A DNA stretch of 64,000 bases from Mycobacterium gallinarum (GCF_010726765.1 NZ_AP022601.1:1054001-1118000), one strand, 5' to 3'. Counted from the stretch's first letter, positions 28,031 through 36,718 are shown. The notes: generated by a model from the sequence alone, not told the origin. Numbers and translations: made by a program.

Positions 28031-28063
28031 AGTTGCGCCTCCTTAAGACTGACTTGGCTGTGA

Positions 28064-28080
28064 TGGTAATGACATTACCA
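28064..28080. promoter_or_regulatory. Probable TetR operator in front of the amidohydrolase/FadE operon
   Basis: Perfect dyad TGGTAAT-GAC-ATTACCA, 34 bases before the operon's first ATG. The same dyad with two base changes lies next to the tetR start at 28837-28853, which points to the neighbouring TetR protein as its binder. Confidence 0.75.
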
Positions 28081-28141
28081 CGTCTGGACCAGCGAAAACA
28101 CCACCCCAGGTTGAGGCGTTTTCACATCTTTGCGGTGCAGG

Positions 28142-28807
28142 TCAGGCGGGGTCGCGGCGTCCGGCGAGGCTGCTGAGGCAGAAGTCGTAGATGTGGTCGG
28201 CGTCGACCGGAACTCCGGTGAGTTCTGCGCCGAGCACCCGCAGACGCATCGCCCCCAGCGCCGACTGCATGATCAGGGCCGCTGTCGCGTCGACGTCGAT
28301 GTCGGCACGGAATGCGCCCTCGTCGATGCCGCTCCGGATGATGTCCTTGATCAGCTCGTGCACCGGAGACAGAACACGGGCGTACTCGCTTGGCAGCGCC
28401 TCGGCCAACCGGTCGTTGTAGAACGTCAGGCCGCGGTTGACCTTGTCCTGCGTGGTCGTCTCCGCGGGCGTGCAGATGCGATCAATGAGTATTCGCAAAG
28501 CGTCGGCTGCGGGCAGTCCGGCGGTGTCCTCGCGCCACTTTCGCGTCGACTCCGACATGATCTTGTCGACCAGTGCCAGCAACAACTCGTCCTTGGTGGA
28601 GAAGTGCTGGTAGAAGGATCGCAGGGAGGTCTTGGACCGTTCGACGACCTCGAGCACCGTGAAGTCCGTGCGGCCGGTCTCGCCGAGAATTGCCAACGCC
28701 GACTTCATGAATCGCTTCGGGCGCGATTCCGGGTCCAGATCCACGACGTCGTCCGACGCCGCTGCGCGGGCGCCTCCGCTCGGCGGCCGAACGCCACGCT
28801 TCGCCAT
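28142..28807 (-). CDS. TetR-family transcriptional regulator
   Basis: A 221-residue repressor with a TetR-type helix-turn-helix at about residues 33-80 (FTVLEVVERSKTSLRSFYQHF, split as FTVLEVVER and SLRSFYQHFSTKDELL) after a polar N-terminal arm, and a helical ligand-binding half. It is preceded by GGGGAGG. It sits between the amidohydrolase/FadE operon and a divergent thioesterase-like gene. Matching dyads in both control regions suggest that it represses both the catabolic operon and the thioesterase, and probably itself. A CoA ester or free acid is a plausible inducer. Confidence 0.9.
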   Translation of the reverse strand: MAKRGVRPPSGGARAAASDDVVDLDPESRPKRFMKSALAILGETGRTDFTVLEVVERSKTSLRSFYQHFSTKDELLLALVDKIMSESTRKWREDTAGLPAADALRILIDRICTPAETTTQDKVNRGLTFYNDRLAEALPSEYARVLSPVHELIKDIIRSGIDEGAFRADIDVDATAALIMQSALGAMRLRVLGAELTGVPVDADHIYDFCLSSLAGRRDPA

Positions 28808-28836
28808 GACACCTCCCCGGTTGTGCGCGTGAATGT

Positions 28837-28853
28837 CGGTAACGACGTTACCG
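28837..28853. promoter_or_regulatory. Probable TetR operator between tetR and the thioesterase gene
   Basis: Perfect dyad CGGTAAC-GAC-GTTACCG lies between the divergent start codons, 30 bases from the tetR ATG. It would overlap the -35 zone of the thioesterase gene, whose -10 candidate TAGTGT is at 28872-28877. It matches the operator-like site at 28064-28080. Confidence 0.75.
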
Positions 28854-28885
28854 CTTTTACCCCGGCTCGGTTAGTGTTCCCTCCC

Positions 28886-29770
28886 ATGACCACAGACTCG
28901 GCGCAGACGCCCTGGACCGTTGAGAGCCTGCTCGAATTGTTCGACGTGCGGCCGGACGGAGAGAACAGATTCATCGCCGAGACGGGTCCGGCAGGCCAGG
29001 ACGACCGCCAGGTGGTCGAGGGTACGCAGGTCCTTGCGCAGGCTATTGTCGCTGTGGCCAAACGCTTTCCGGGGAAGTCCGTGCGATCGGCGTCGGCGGT
29101 GTTCGCCCGTGCGGTCATGGTCGGCGCGGGCCCGGTCGAGCTGGAGCTGGACGTGGTCAACGAAGGCCGGTCGACGGCGACCGCGATTGTCGCGGCCAAG
29201 CAGAACGGCAAGCGGTGCATCACGGCGACCGTGCTGACCGACGTACCCACCGCCGATGTCATCCGCCACCACCTGCCGCGGCCCGACGTCACGGGTCCCG
29301 AAGACGCGCACGTGTCGGAGATGCCGATGACCGGACGCCAGCTGCGTCTGGTCGACGTCGTCGACGTGAACAGCCCCGACGAGGTCGGACCACCCGAGCT
29401 GTACGCCTGGCTGCACTACGATCCGATTCCAGCCCGCGACGACCTCGCCAAGGCGCTGATCGCGTATTTCACCGGACACCTTGGTATTTCGACGACGATG
29501 CGCGCACACGAAGGCGTCGGGACCGCGCAGGCGCATCTGACCGTATCGACGGCGCCGATGACGATCACGGTCAGCTTCCACGAACCGTTCTCGTGGGACG
29601 GCTGGCTGCTCTACACGCACGAGAGCACCCAGGTGGGCGCGGGCATGTCCTATGTCCGCGGGGTCGTCCACACCGAAAGCGGTGAGCTCATCGCCTCGTT
29701 CGCCCAGGACGCCTTGATCCGCCCGCTGCGCACCACCGATACGAGTATCAAGGAGCAGTCGCGGCTCTAG
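28886..29770 (+). CDS. TesB-like acyl-CoA thioesterase (double hotdog)
   Basis: A 294-residue protein resembling acyl-CoA thioesterase II: an N-terminal hotdog (VVEGTQVLAQAIVAVAKRFP) and a C-terminal hotdog with LYAWLHYD and the motif MTITVSFHEPF, ending YVRGVVHTESGELIASFAQD. It would release free acid and CoA from acyl-CoA. The reading frame stays open far upstream, but only as antisense to tetR; the ATG at 28886 has no Shine-Dalgarno sequence and an upstream TAGTGT at 8 bases, so a leaderless start is likely. It is divergent from tetR and shares an operator with it. Confidence 0.82.
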   Translation: MTTDSAQTPWTVESLLELFDVRPDGENRFIAETGPAGQDDRQVVEGTQVLAQAIVAVAKRFPGKSVRSASAVFARAVMVGAGPVELELDVVNEGRSTATAIVAAKQNGKRCITATVLTDVPTADVIRHHLPRPDVTGPEDAHVSEMPMTGRQLRLVDVVDVNSPDEVGPPELYAWLHYDPIPARDDLAKALIAYFTGHLGISTTMRAHEGVGTAQAHLTVSTAPMTITVSFHEPFSWDGWLLYTHESTQVGAGMSYVRGVVHTESGELIASFAQDALIRPLRTTDTSIKEQSRL

Positions 29771-30591
29771 ATCTTGAGATAGCCCTTGTCCGCGGGGATC
29801 TGGGCGGCGGTCACGAGCGACGACGCGTCGCTGGCCAACCACAGCACGATGTCGGACACCAAGTCGGGTGCGGCAAGCGAATCCGTAGGCAGCGCGCCGG
29901 GGGAGAAGCTGTGGATGAAGTTCTGGTGATTGGCGAACATCTGCCACATCGAGGCGTCGTTTCCCATCGGCGTGTCGGTGCCGTAGGGATGGACGGAGTT
30001 CACGCGAATCCCGAACTCGCCCAGCTCCACCGCGAGCGAGTTGGTCAGTGCAACAACGCCGAACTTGCTCGCGCAGTAGTGGCCGCAACCCGGAACGGCC
30101 TTGATGCCGGCCGCCGAGCTGATGTTGATGATCGACCCGCCGTTGCCTGCCTCGATCATCGCGGGAACCACCGCCTTGATGGTGTTCCACACCCCCGTCA
30201 GGTTGGTGTCCACGACCTCTTGGAACTGTTGTGCCGAAATCTCCCACAGTCGGCCCCAATTCAGCACACCGGCGTTCGCGACGACGATGTCGAGCCGGCC
30301 GAACTGTTCGATCGTGTCGGCGACCACACGCTGCTGGCCGTCGAGGTCGCGCACGTCGACCTCTTCCGCGCGGATCTTGCGCCCCTCGCCCTCGACCAGG
30401 CTCACCGTCTCGGCCAGATCCTCGGGTAGCGCCGGGGGATAGCCGTTGTGCTCGGCGACCGGCCCGCAGGCATCGATCGCAACGATGTCAGCACCGGCTC
30501 GAGCCAGTCGAATGCAGTGTGAACGTCCTTGTCCGCGCGCCGCTCCCGTGACGTAGGCGACCTTGCCCGCCAGCGGTGTGTCTTCAGCCAT
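29767..30591 (-). CDS. Mycofactocin-type short-chain dehydrogenase/reductase
   Basis: A 274-residue SDR with the nucleotide motif TGAARGQGRSH, NAG at about residue 110 and the catalytic YCASK. The RGQGRSH form and the insertion after the second strand (AIDACGP to AETVSLVE) mark the mycofactocin-associated SDR family, which keeps NAD tightly bound and passes electrons to mycofactocin. The substrate is probably an alcohol. It overlaps the DinB-like gene upstream by 8 bases; an ATG at 30600 is another possible start. Confidence 0.88.
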   Translation of the reverse strand: MAEDTPLAGKVAYVTGAARGQGRSHCIRLARAGADIVAIDACGPVAEHNGYPPALPEDLAETVSLVEGEGRKIRAEEVDVRDLDGQQRVVADTIEQFGRLDIVVANAGVLNWGRLWEISAQQFQEVVDTNLTGVWNTIKAVVPAMIEAGNGGSIINISSAAGIKAVPGCGHYCASKFGVVALTNSLAVELGEFGIRVNSVHPYGTDTPMGNDASMWQMFANHQNFIHSFSPGALPTDSLAAPDLVSDIVLWLASDASSLVTAAQIPADKGYLKI

Positions 30592-31117
30592 GCCCGACAT
30601 CGTGCGCGTGATGGACGATGTCGTGCAAGTGGTAGATCGCAATGGATGCAACCGTGAACTCACTGCCATTGCTGCGCAGCCCCCGCCGCGACCACGCGTC
30701 GGCCGGTACGCGTGTGTAAGTGTCGGCGACGATGTCGGCGGCGTCGAACAACTCGGTGGCGACCGTGGCCGGGTCCTGTGCGCCGTAGTTGTCGGACCGC
30801 GCCGTCTCGTCTTGATCCCAATTGGGGAACAGCGGTTCGTCTTCGCCGAGCATCAACCGGACGCGGTGATCGAAGATGCGGTGCACGTCGCGGATATGGC
30901 AGCCGTACTCCAACTTTGACCACACGGTCGGTGCCGGCCGCTCCCTGACGCCGGCCTGGGCCAGTCGCGACACCCAGTCGGCGGCGTCGGCGCGGATGCG
31001 GTCGGCCACCTCGGTGTGGTGCACGGCGTGCGGGGCAAAGCCGCATTCGGGGCAGGATTGCGACAACACCCAAGTCCAGTCCTTGGTGTCGGGCGCGATG
31101 GGATCGTGCTCGGGCAT
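30584..31117 (-). CDS. DinB-like metal-binding protein
   Basis: A 177-residue helical protein with the histidine pattern of DinB/maleylpyruvate isomerase-like proteins (CHIRDVHRIFDHR and HLHDIVHHAHDV), probably binding a divalent metal. A CPECG near the N-terminus is unusual for the family and may bind zinc. The ATG shares one base with the stop of the upstream MBL hydrolase (TGATG). DinB-type enzymes often use low-molecular-weight thiols such as mycothiol, but no reaction can be assigned. Confidence 0.75.
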   Translation of the reverse strand: MPEHDPIAPDTKDWTWVLSQSCPECGFAPHAVHHTEVADRIRADAADWVSRLAQAGVRERPAPTVWSKLEYGCHIRDVHRIFDHRVRLMLGEDEPLFPNWDQDETARSDNYGAQDPATVATELFDAADIVADTYTRVPADAWSRRGLRSNGSEFTVASIAIYHLHDIVHHAHDVGHG

Positions 31118-31794
31118 CACCCGGTCAGTGTGACAGCCGTGTCGCGGATGCGGGTGCGGGCGGCCGAGACGATCGGTTCTCCGTGGCCGAAGCAGGCCGT
31201 TTCGACATCGAGTTCCGCCAGTCGTTTGAACGCTGTGACGGTCTGCGCCCGGTCCTGGTTGAACGTACCGAGCATGACCGTCCCGACGTTGGCGATGGTG
31301 TCGCCGGTGAACAACACGCCACGGCTGGGCAGGTGGATCGCGATGCTGCCGTCGGTGTGGCCGGGGATGGCCAGGATCTCCGCGGCGCCACCGAAGTCCA
31401 GCACGTCGCCGTCGTGCAGTTCGCGCAGACCGGGTACCGGTGGTGCCGCCTTGGGCAGGCCGGCTGAAACACGTTGGTGAATGGGGATTTCCCAGTCCTC
31501 GAAGACCGGCGGTGGCATGGCGGTACCGTTCCGGATCTCCATGGCGTCGCCGGCACCGGCGAAAACGGTTGCACCCGTGGCGTCTTGCAGCTCGGCCGCC
31601 GAACCGCAGTGGTCGACGTGGCCATGGGTCAGCACGATCCGGTCTATCCGCGGCACTGCTGCCAGGATCTCGTCACCCGAACCGGGAGCGCCGGTGTCGA
31701 TGAGGGTGACCGAATCGCCGTCGCGCCACACGTAGACCTGCCATCCGCGCACGACGAGCATGGTGAGTTCGGGTGTGACGGTGACGGTGTCCAT
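31117..31794 (-). CDS. Metallo-beta-lactamase-fold hydrolase
   Basis: A 225-residue MBL-fold enzyme with THGHVDHCG, AIPGHTDGS and LFTGDTI, so the dimetal site looks complete. It is closest in outline to small glyoxalase II-like and lactonase-like proteins. It is the first gene of an overlapping operon with the DinB-like protein and the mycofactocin-type SDR. Together they may process a single metabolite, but the substrate is not known. Confidence 0.87.
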   Translation of the reverse strand: MDTVTVTPELTMLVVRGWQVYVWRDGDSVTLIDTGAPGSGDEILAAVPRIDRIVLTHGHVDHCGSAAELQDATGATVFAGAGDAMEIRNGTAMPPPVFEDWEIPIHQRVSAGLPKAAPPVPGLRELHDGDVLDFGGAAEILAIPGHTDGSIAIHLPSRGVLFTGDTIANVGTVMLGTFNQDRAQTVTAFKRLAELDVETACFGHGEPIVSAARTRIRDTAVTLTG

Positions 31795-31852
31795 ATGATC
31801 GACGCTAGATCTCCGCGCGCGGCGATCGCACCGGATCAGCTAGCGGCGAAAT

Positions 31853-32740
31853 CTAGCCCAAATCGGTGGCGGAATACGTGTCACAGCTGTTGATGTCGCC
31901 GGTCCGGTATCCCTCGGTGAACCACTTCTGGCGTTGTTCGGAGGATCCGTGCGTCCACGCCTCGGGGTTGACGCGTCCGGTGGCGGCCTGCTGGATGCGA
32001 TCGTCACCAACCGATGCCGCGGCCGACAGCGCGTCGGCAATGTCTTTGTCGCTCAATGGCTCCAGGAACGGCACCCCGGTGCTTTCCTGCTTGGTAATGG
32101 TCGCGTAGTGCGCCCAGATGCCCGCATAGCAGTCGGCCTGTAATTCAGTACGCACGCCGCCGCCGGTGGCGCCCTCCGGATCCTGCTGGGCACGGACCAG
32201 CGAGCCCTCGAGGTTCTGGACGTGGTGGCCGTACTCATGAGCGACCACATACTCCTGAGCCAGCGGGCCGCCGCTGGAACCGAACTGGTCGCGCAACACG
32301 TCGAAGAAGCCGACATCGAAGTACGCCGTTCGATCGCCCGGGCAGTAGAAGGGGCCGACGTCGCTGGTCGCAGGTCCACAGGCGGTCTGGACCTGATTGG
32401 TGAAAATTTCCATCCGCGGCCGCTCGTAGCCGGGCAGCAACTGCTGCCACACGGCGTCCACCGAGTTGCCCGTCGCGACCACGCGGCACTGCACGATGTT
32501 GTTCGCGTCCTCGCCGGTCTTGCATTGGCTGAGATCGAAGCCGGGTGTCTCGACGCCTCCGGTGTCGTACTGCTGCGGCGGCACGACCGTACTGGGATCG
32601 ACTCCGAGGAACACCGCGACGACGAGGATGAGGAGGCCGCCGATTCCGCCGCCGACGGCGATGCCACGGCCGGGACCACGACCGCCGCCACTGGTGGACG
32701 TGGTGCTCGTGTCGATCTGCATGCCCTCGTTGAACGTCAT
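31853..32740 (-). CDS. YpfJ-type membrane-anchored neutral zinc metallopeptidase
   Basis: A 295-residue predicted metallopeptidase with one N-terminal membrane helix (about residues 27-46) and the zinc motif HEYGHH (residues 168-173), followed by ELQADCYAGIWAHY with the third ligand. Four cysteines in the exported part could form disulfides. It belongs to the YpfJ family and matches Rv2575 by order. It is divergent from the carboxylesterase gene. Confidence 0.9.
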   Translation of the reverse strand: MTFNEGMQIDTSTTSTSGGGRGPGRGIAVGGGIGGLLILVVAVFLGVDPSTVVPPQQYDTGGVETPGFDLSQCKTGEDANNIVQCRVVATGNSVDAVWQQLLPGYERPRMEIFTNQVQTACGPATSDVGPFYCPGDRTAYFDVGFFDVLRDQFGSSGGPLAQEYVVAHEYGHHVQNLEGSLVRAQQDPEGATGGGVRTELQADCYAGIWAHYATITKQESTGVPFLEPLSDKDIADALSAAASVGDDRIQQAATGRVNPEAWTHGSSEQRQKWFTEGYRTGDINSCDTYSATDLG

Positions 32741-32815
32741 TGCCCTACCTCATTCGCGTCCATGTCCACGCCGTCGCACGGGTTTGCATTCACCTTTGCA
32801 CACTACGATTCAGGC

Positions 32816-34330
32816 GTGGCAGTCGTTCTCGGACATTCGGGGCCTTCGCCGGTCGCGAAAACCGAGCTCGGGGACATTCGCGGAACGACCGAAGGCGGCG
32901 TCGGTGTCTGGCGCGGCGTACCGTACGCAGTGCAGCCGGTGGGGGACAGACGATTCCTGGCCCCCGCTCCGGCGCAGCCGTGGACCGGGCTGCTCGACGC
33001 ACTCGAACACGGTCCGTTGCCGCCGCAGAGCAAGTCGTTCGTCGGCGGTGGCCGCGACGATCCGAAGGTGCGCGACGAAGCTTGCCTGACGCTGACGGTA
33101 TGGTCGCCGGACACCAGCGCGTCGCTTCCGGTGATGGTGTGGATTCCCGGTGGCGCTTTTGTCTACGGCGCGGGGCAGTTTCAGCTCTACAACGGTTCGA
33201 GGCTGGCCGCCAACGGCAATGTGGTGGTCGTCAACATCACCTACCGCATCGGAGTGTTCGGCGGGTTCGAGCTCAGCGACCTCGGAGACGGATTCGATGA
33301 CAATCTCGCATTGCGCGATCAGATGGCGGCGCTGGGCTGGATCCGCGATCACATCGCCGCGTTCGGCGGCGACCCCGATCGGGTGACCGTCTTCGGCGAA
33401 TCGGCGGGTGCGACGTCGGTGCTGGCACTGCTGGCGAGTCCCGCGTCCAAGGGTCTGTTCAGCCGTGCGATCGCCCAGAGTCCGGCGCTGCCGTTGATCG
33501 GCGAACGCGAGAGCCGGGCCCGACAGGCGCACGAGTTCGTCAAGCGGTTGGGCGTCGATGTGGCCGAGGTCAAGATGCTGCCGCAGCGCCAGCTGCGCCG
33601 GGCCGCGGGCGTGCTTCAGCTCAAGAGCGCGTCGAACACACCGAACCTCGCGTACGGATTGACCTACGGAGTGGACCTGCTGCCGAGGCATCCGGTGGAC
33701 GCCGCCCGCGATGGTGCGCTCGAGCGGATGCCGCTGATCATCGGCACCAACAGTCACGAGGCGTCGATGTTCGCGTGGACGAAACCGCCGATGTTGCCGA
33801 CCACGACGGCGTCGATCGACGCCTACCTCGACCGCGTCGCACCGGACGCCAAGGATGCGGTGCTGGCCGCCTACCCGGACTATCCGCGGCGGCGGGCCCT
33901 GATCGCGTTCGGCTCCGACGTGATGTTCGGTGGACCGGCATGGGCGTTCGCCGACGCCTACAGCGCTGTCGCGCCGACGCACATGTACCGGTTCGACCAC
34001 GTCGGCTGGAGCCTGCGGCTGCTGGGGCTGGGCGCCACTCACGGCAGCGAGATCGTGCACGTCCAGCACAGCTACGCGTCGTTCATCGGGCGCAAACTGC
34101 ATCCGCTCGGACGCCGGATGCAGCCGCCCGTCGGCAGGCGGATGCAGCGAGCGTGGCTGGACTTCGCGGCCAAGGGGTGGGATACCGGTGAGATCGAGTG
34201 GTCGAACGGGCACGAATGGCCGGTCTACGACACCGAGCGCCGCGTCACGCGCATCATCATGACTGCGCGCGACACCGTCACCGAGGACCCGGATGCGGAG
34301 CGCCGGAAAGCGTGGGCCGGGCTGTCCTAG
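32816..34330 (+). CDS. Type-B carboxylesterase
   Basis: A 504-residue alpha/beta hydrolase of the carboxylesterase type B family. The catalytic serine is Ser196 in FGESAGA; the oxyanion region is WIPGGAFVYG and the catalytic His is probably in GATHGSEI. No signal peptide is seen, so it is cytoplasmic. The GTG at 32816 is chosen because the family fold begins within 20 residues of it (KTELGDIRGTTEGGVGVWRG). The frame is open upstream only as antisense to the peptidase gene. Confidence 0.88.
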   Translation: MAVVLGHSGPSPVAKTELGDIRGTTEGGVGVWRGVPYAVQPVGDRRFLAPAPAQPWTGLLDALEHGPLPPQSKSFVGGGRDDPKVRDEACLTLTVWSPDTSASLPVMVWIPGGAFVYGAGQFQLYNGSRLAANGNVVVVNITYRIGVFGGFELSDLGDGFDDNLALRDQMAALGWIRDHIAAFGGDPDRVTVFGESAGATSVLALLASPASKGLFSRAIAQSPALPLIGERESRARQAHEFVKRLGVDVAEVKMLPQRQLRRAAGVLQLKSASNTPNLAYGLTYGVDLLPRHPVDAARDGALERMPLIIGTNSHEASMFAWTKPPMLPTTTASIDAYLDRVAPDAKDAVLAAYPDYPRRRALIAFGSDVMFGGPAWAFADAYSAVAPTHMYRFDHVGWSLRLLGLGATHGSEIVHVQHSYASFIGRKLHPLGRRMQPPVGRRMQRAWLDFAAKGWDTGEIEWSNGHEWPVYDTERRVTRIIMTARDTVTEDPDAERRKAWAGLS

Positions 34331-34579
34331 GCGCGCTCAACCGGCGAAATCAGGTTCCGGTACGAATGTGGACTAAAAAGCCCGCAACAACTCGGATCTC
34401 GCGCTTGATGCCGGGCATACAGGGACGGGAATGTCACGTCGCGAGGCACATGGATCTCGACGTCGCCGGCGCCTCGTGCACGCGGCCTTTCCTGGGGGAC
34501 AGGAAAGTCTTCCGTTGCACTAGCAGACTGTGACTCTGCGGCGATTACGTGGCGCCTCGCTGAGCACGACCATTGAGCC

Positions 34580-34825
34580 ATGAACACCACGACGAATTGG
34601 ATCGCCGCGTTCGTGGCGGCCGTGGGACTGGGTGCCGCGATCGTCAACGCCAGCGCGGTGGCGTGGGCGGATCCGGGAACCCCGACAATGGGTACGACTG
34701 CCGACGCGTCCCACGGAGGCCCCGAAGGGGACTACCAGTTGGAGCGCCGTCGGGCGACTTTCGCCGGCGCCAGCGTCACCGAAGTGAAGTTGACGGACTT
34801 CGACGCCGGAAACAACAAGAAGTAG
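34580..34825 (+). CDS. Small secreted protein
   Basis: An 81-residue protein with a signal peptide (hydrophobic stretch to about residue 30, cleavage near AVAWA) and a short hydrophilic mature part of about 50 residues with no cysteine. I do not recognise it. The 249 bases upstream hold no gene that I can support. It ends three bases before the convergent SRPBCC gene. Confidence 0.6.
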   Translation: MNTTTNWIAAFVAAVGLGAAIVNASAVAWADPGTPTMGTTADASHGGPEGDYQLERRRATFAGASVTEVKLTDFDAGNNKK

Positions 34826-34828
34826 CGG

Positions 34829-35335
34829 CTAACCCGCGACAGCGAACCGCTTGTCGGAGTAATCGCGCAGGTTGTACAGGAACTTCTGGAACGTGCGTGC
34901 CATAAGCGGTTTGCCCAGTGTCATGCCGATGCGACCTGATAGGCCCTTGGGCTTCATCGCCATCACCCATGTCAGGTGGCAGCCTTCGGCCGTTGGCACC
35001 ACGCGGTAGTCCTCGGCGAACGCCGAGATGGAACTACTGGACGCTTCGTTGAATCGAAATGCCATGTGGGTGAACGGTTCCCAGGCCAGGAACTCCTCGT
35101 CACCGACGATGCCGCCGCGCATGTGTACGGTGCGCGTCGTACCGATACCGCGCGGTTCGGGGCTTGTCCAGGTGACCTTGGTGATCGCCGTCGCCCATTG
35201 GGGCCACGACTCCGCGTCGGCGAGCACCTCGAACAGTTGCTCGGGCGTGATCTTCAGGTCCACTGTGCTGACGAACCGAAACGGCGCGCTGTCGATGAAG
35301 TCCAGCTCAACCAGCTCACAGGCGTGCATGGCCAT
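34829..35335 (-). CDS. SRPBCC-fold (polyketide cyclase/START-like) protein
   Basis: A 168-residue helix-grip protein. LKITPEQLFEVLADAESWPQWATAI is the usual start of the fold (quoted in two parts: LKITPEQLFEVLADAE and SWPQWATAI). The family binds hydrophobic ligands in a deep pocket; some members are cyclases or lipid carriers. It is a close tandem relative of the gene at 35366: the two share WPQW, GxGSTR/GIGTTR, the CxLTW motif and the C-terminal arrangement. Exact start uncertain (ATG at 35335 or 35329). Confidence 0.85.
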   Translation of the reverse strand: MAMHACELVELDFIDSAPFRFVSTVDLKITPEQLFEVLADAESWPQWATAITKVTWTSPEPRGIGTTRTVHMRGGIVGDEEFLAWEPFTHMAFRFNEASSSSISAFAEDYRVVPTAEGCHLTWVMAMKPKGLSGRIGMTLGKPLMARTFQKFLYNLRDYSDKRFAVAG

Positions 35336-35365
35336 ACACGATAACGGACAGTGTCTAGCCGGGTT

Positions 35366-35827
35366 CTAGATCGAAATGCCGAACCGTTGCTCGGTGTACT
35401 TGCCCAGCTTGGCCATGTATTGGCGGTATTTGGCATTCATCACGGGCCTCCCGATGAGCTTCACCCCCAACGAAGCCTGCTTCGGATCGTGCGCCAGCGT
35501 CCACGTCAGCCGGCACCCTCGCGGAGTCGGCTCGATGCGAAACTCCTCAACCGATGCGCCTTCGGTGGGCACAGACACGGCATTCACGCGAAAAGCCATG
35601 TGCATCTGCGGATGCCACGCGATGACCTCATCGATGACACGCCCTCCACTGCGCATCTCGACGGCGCGGGTGGAGCCGACTCCTAAGGGTCCGGGACCCG
35701 TCCACGTCATACGGGTCTCGTAGGACCACTGCGGCCAGGCCTCTTCTTCCTCGAGCACCTGCGAGAGCTGGCCGGGAGTGATGGGCAGGTCTACGGAGTC
35801 TGCGGCGCGGACACGCGCTGAGATTAT
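35366..35827 (-). CDS. SRPBCC-fold protein with no clear start codon
   Basis: About 154 codons encode a helix-grip protein similar to its neighbour (LPITPGQLSQVLEEEEAWPQW, given as LPITPGQLSQVLEEEE then AWPQW; RGCRLTWTLAHD; KYRQYMAKLGKYTEQRFG). The fold needs residues from about DSVDLPI onward, yet no ATG, GTG or TTG lies in frame near there: the codons at 35827-35822 are ATA and ATC. The nearest ATG (35938) would overlap the PanE-like gene by 115 bases. It may use a rare start, be translated from a coupled site, or have lost its start. The 5' end given is the ATA and is a guess. Confidence 0.6.
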   Translation of the reverse strand: MISARVRAADSVDLPITPGQLSQVLEEEEAWPQWSYETRMTWTGPGPLGVGSTRAVEMRSGGRVIDEVIAWHPQMHMAFRVNAVSVPTEGASVEEFRIEPTPRGCRLTWTLAHDPKQASLGVKLIGRPVMNAKYRQYMAKLGKYTEQRFGISI

Positions 35828-36705
35828 CCGGGCCCGTCGCTCGCTGCCGCCAGCAGCGGCACCAGGACGTCGCTGATCGGGGTCTCCAGGCCGTGCTCGG
35901 CGGCCTTGCGGCTGATCACTCCGTTGCGGATGTCCCATTCCAGCGGACTGCCGTGTTCGCGGTCGGTCAGGATCGACGTCGTCATGTCCTCGGGCACCTC
36001 GGTGAAGAGCCGCACCGTCTGGTCGACCATCTCGTCGCCGAGGCCGGCACCCTCTGCGCGCGCAACCGCCAGGCACTCGGCCACGTAAGCACGAGCCATG
36101 GCAGCAACGTCGTCCCGGCGGAACATCCCCGATTTTCGTCCGGTCAGGACCATGAGCCCTGCGACGGCGTTGACCAGCAACTTATGCCAGGTCGCCGTGA
36201 CAAAATCGGGATCGGTGTCGACCGACAACCGGGGACCGCGCAACACGTCGGCGAGTGTGGTCGCGGCAGGTGTTTCGGGGAGCACCAGTCGTACCGGCGT
36301 GCGTAGCCGCACCCAGCCGTCGGGCTGCGTCTCGGCAGAGAACCACACCACGCACGGAACGACGGTCGACTCGGGGCAGAGCCTTCCGACACGTTCAACC
36401 TGCTCTACGCCGTTCTGCAGCGCACAGACCACCGTGTTCTGGTCGCACACTCGAGCCAGCCAGGCTGCGGCCTGCTCGTTTTGGGTGTCCTTGACGGCGA
36501 GCAGCACGACGTCGAACGGTCCGTCGATCTCGGAGGGGTCGGTGTGGACGGGGTGTGGCACCACGATCGGGTCGCCGTCGTCGGGGCGCAGCTCCAATGA
36601 CGACCGCGCCGTGCGCCCGCAGACGACCACCTCGTGACCAGCGGCGTAGACCAGGGCTGCGACCGTCGTGCCGATGGCACCCGGGCCTATCACTGCGATC
36701 CTCAC
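35824..36705 (-). CDS. Ketopantoate reductase-like (PanE/ApbA) oxidoreductase
   Basis: A 293-residue NADPH-dependent reductase of the PanE/ApbA family: Rossmann motif IAVIGPGAIGTT, ALQNGVEQ, and the C-terminal domain with WHKLLVNAVAG. It matches Rv2573, down to the C-terminal TPISDVLVPLLAAASDGPG (recalled). Ketopantoate reduction for CoA synthesis is the family reaction, but many paralogues have other roles. I chose the GTG at 36705: it has TAATTT exactly 7 bases upstream, as for a leaderless start; a TTG at 36714 is in frame. It is divergent from aspS. Confidence 0.88.
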   Translation of the reverse strand: MRIAVIGPGAIGTTVAALVYAAGHEVVVCGRTARSSLELRPDDGDPIVVPHPVHTDPSEIDGPFDVVLLAVKDTQNEQAAAWLARVCDQNTVVCALQNGVEQVERVGRLCPESTVVPCVVWFSAETQPDGWVRLRTPVRLVLPETPAATTLADVLRGPRLSVDTDPDFVTATWHKLLVNAVAGLMVLTGRKSGMFRRDDVAAMARAYVAECLAVARAEGAGLGDEMVDQTVRLFTEVPEDMTTSILTDREHGSPLEWDIRNGVISRKAAEHGLETPISDVLVPLLAAASDGPG

Positions 36706-36712
36706 GCTGGCC

Positions 36713-36718
36713 AAATTA
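36713..36718 (-). promoter_or_regulatory. Candidate -10 element for the PanE-like gene
   Basis: TAATTT on the minus strand lies 7 bases before the GTG start at 36705 and no Shine-Dalgarno sequence is present, which suggests a leaderless mRNA. Confidence 0.5.

Noticed and set aside
34331..34579. A gene in the gap after the carboxylesterase
   Set aside because: Both strands have only short frames without start signals or recognisable motifs.
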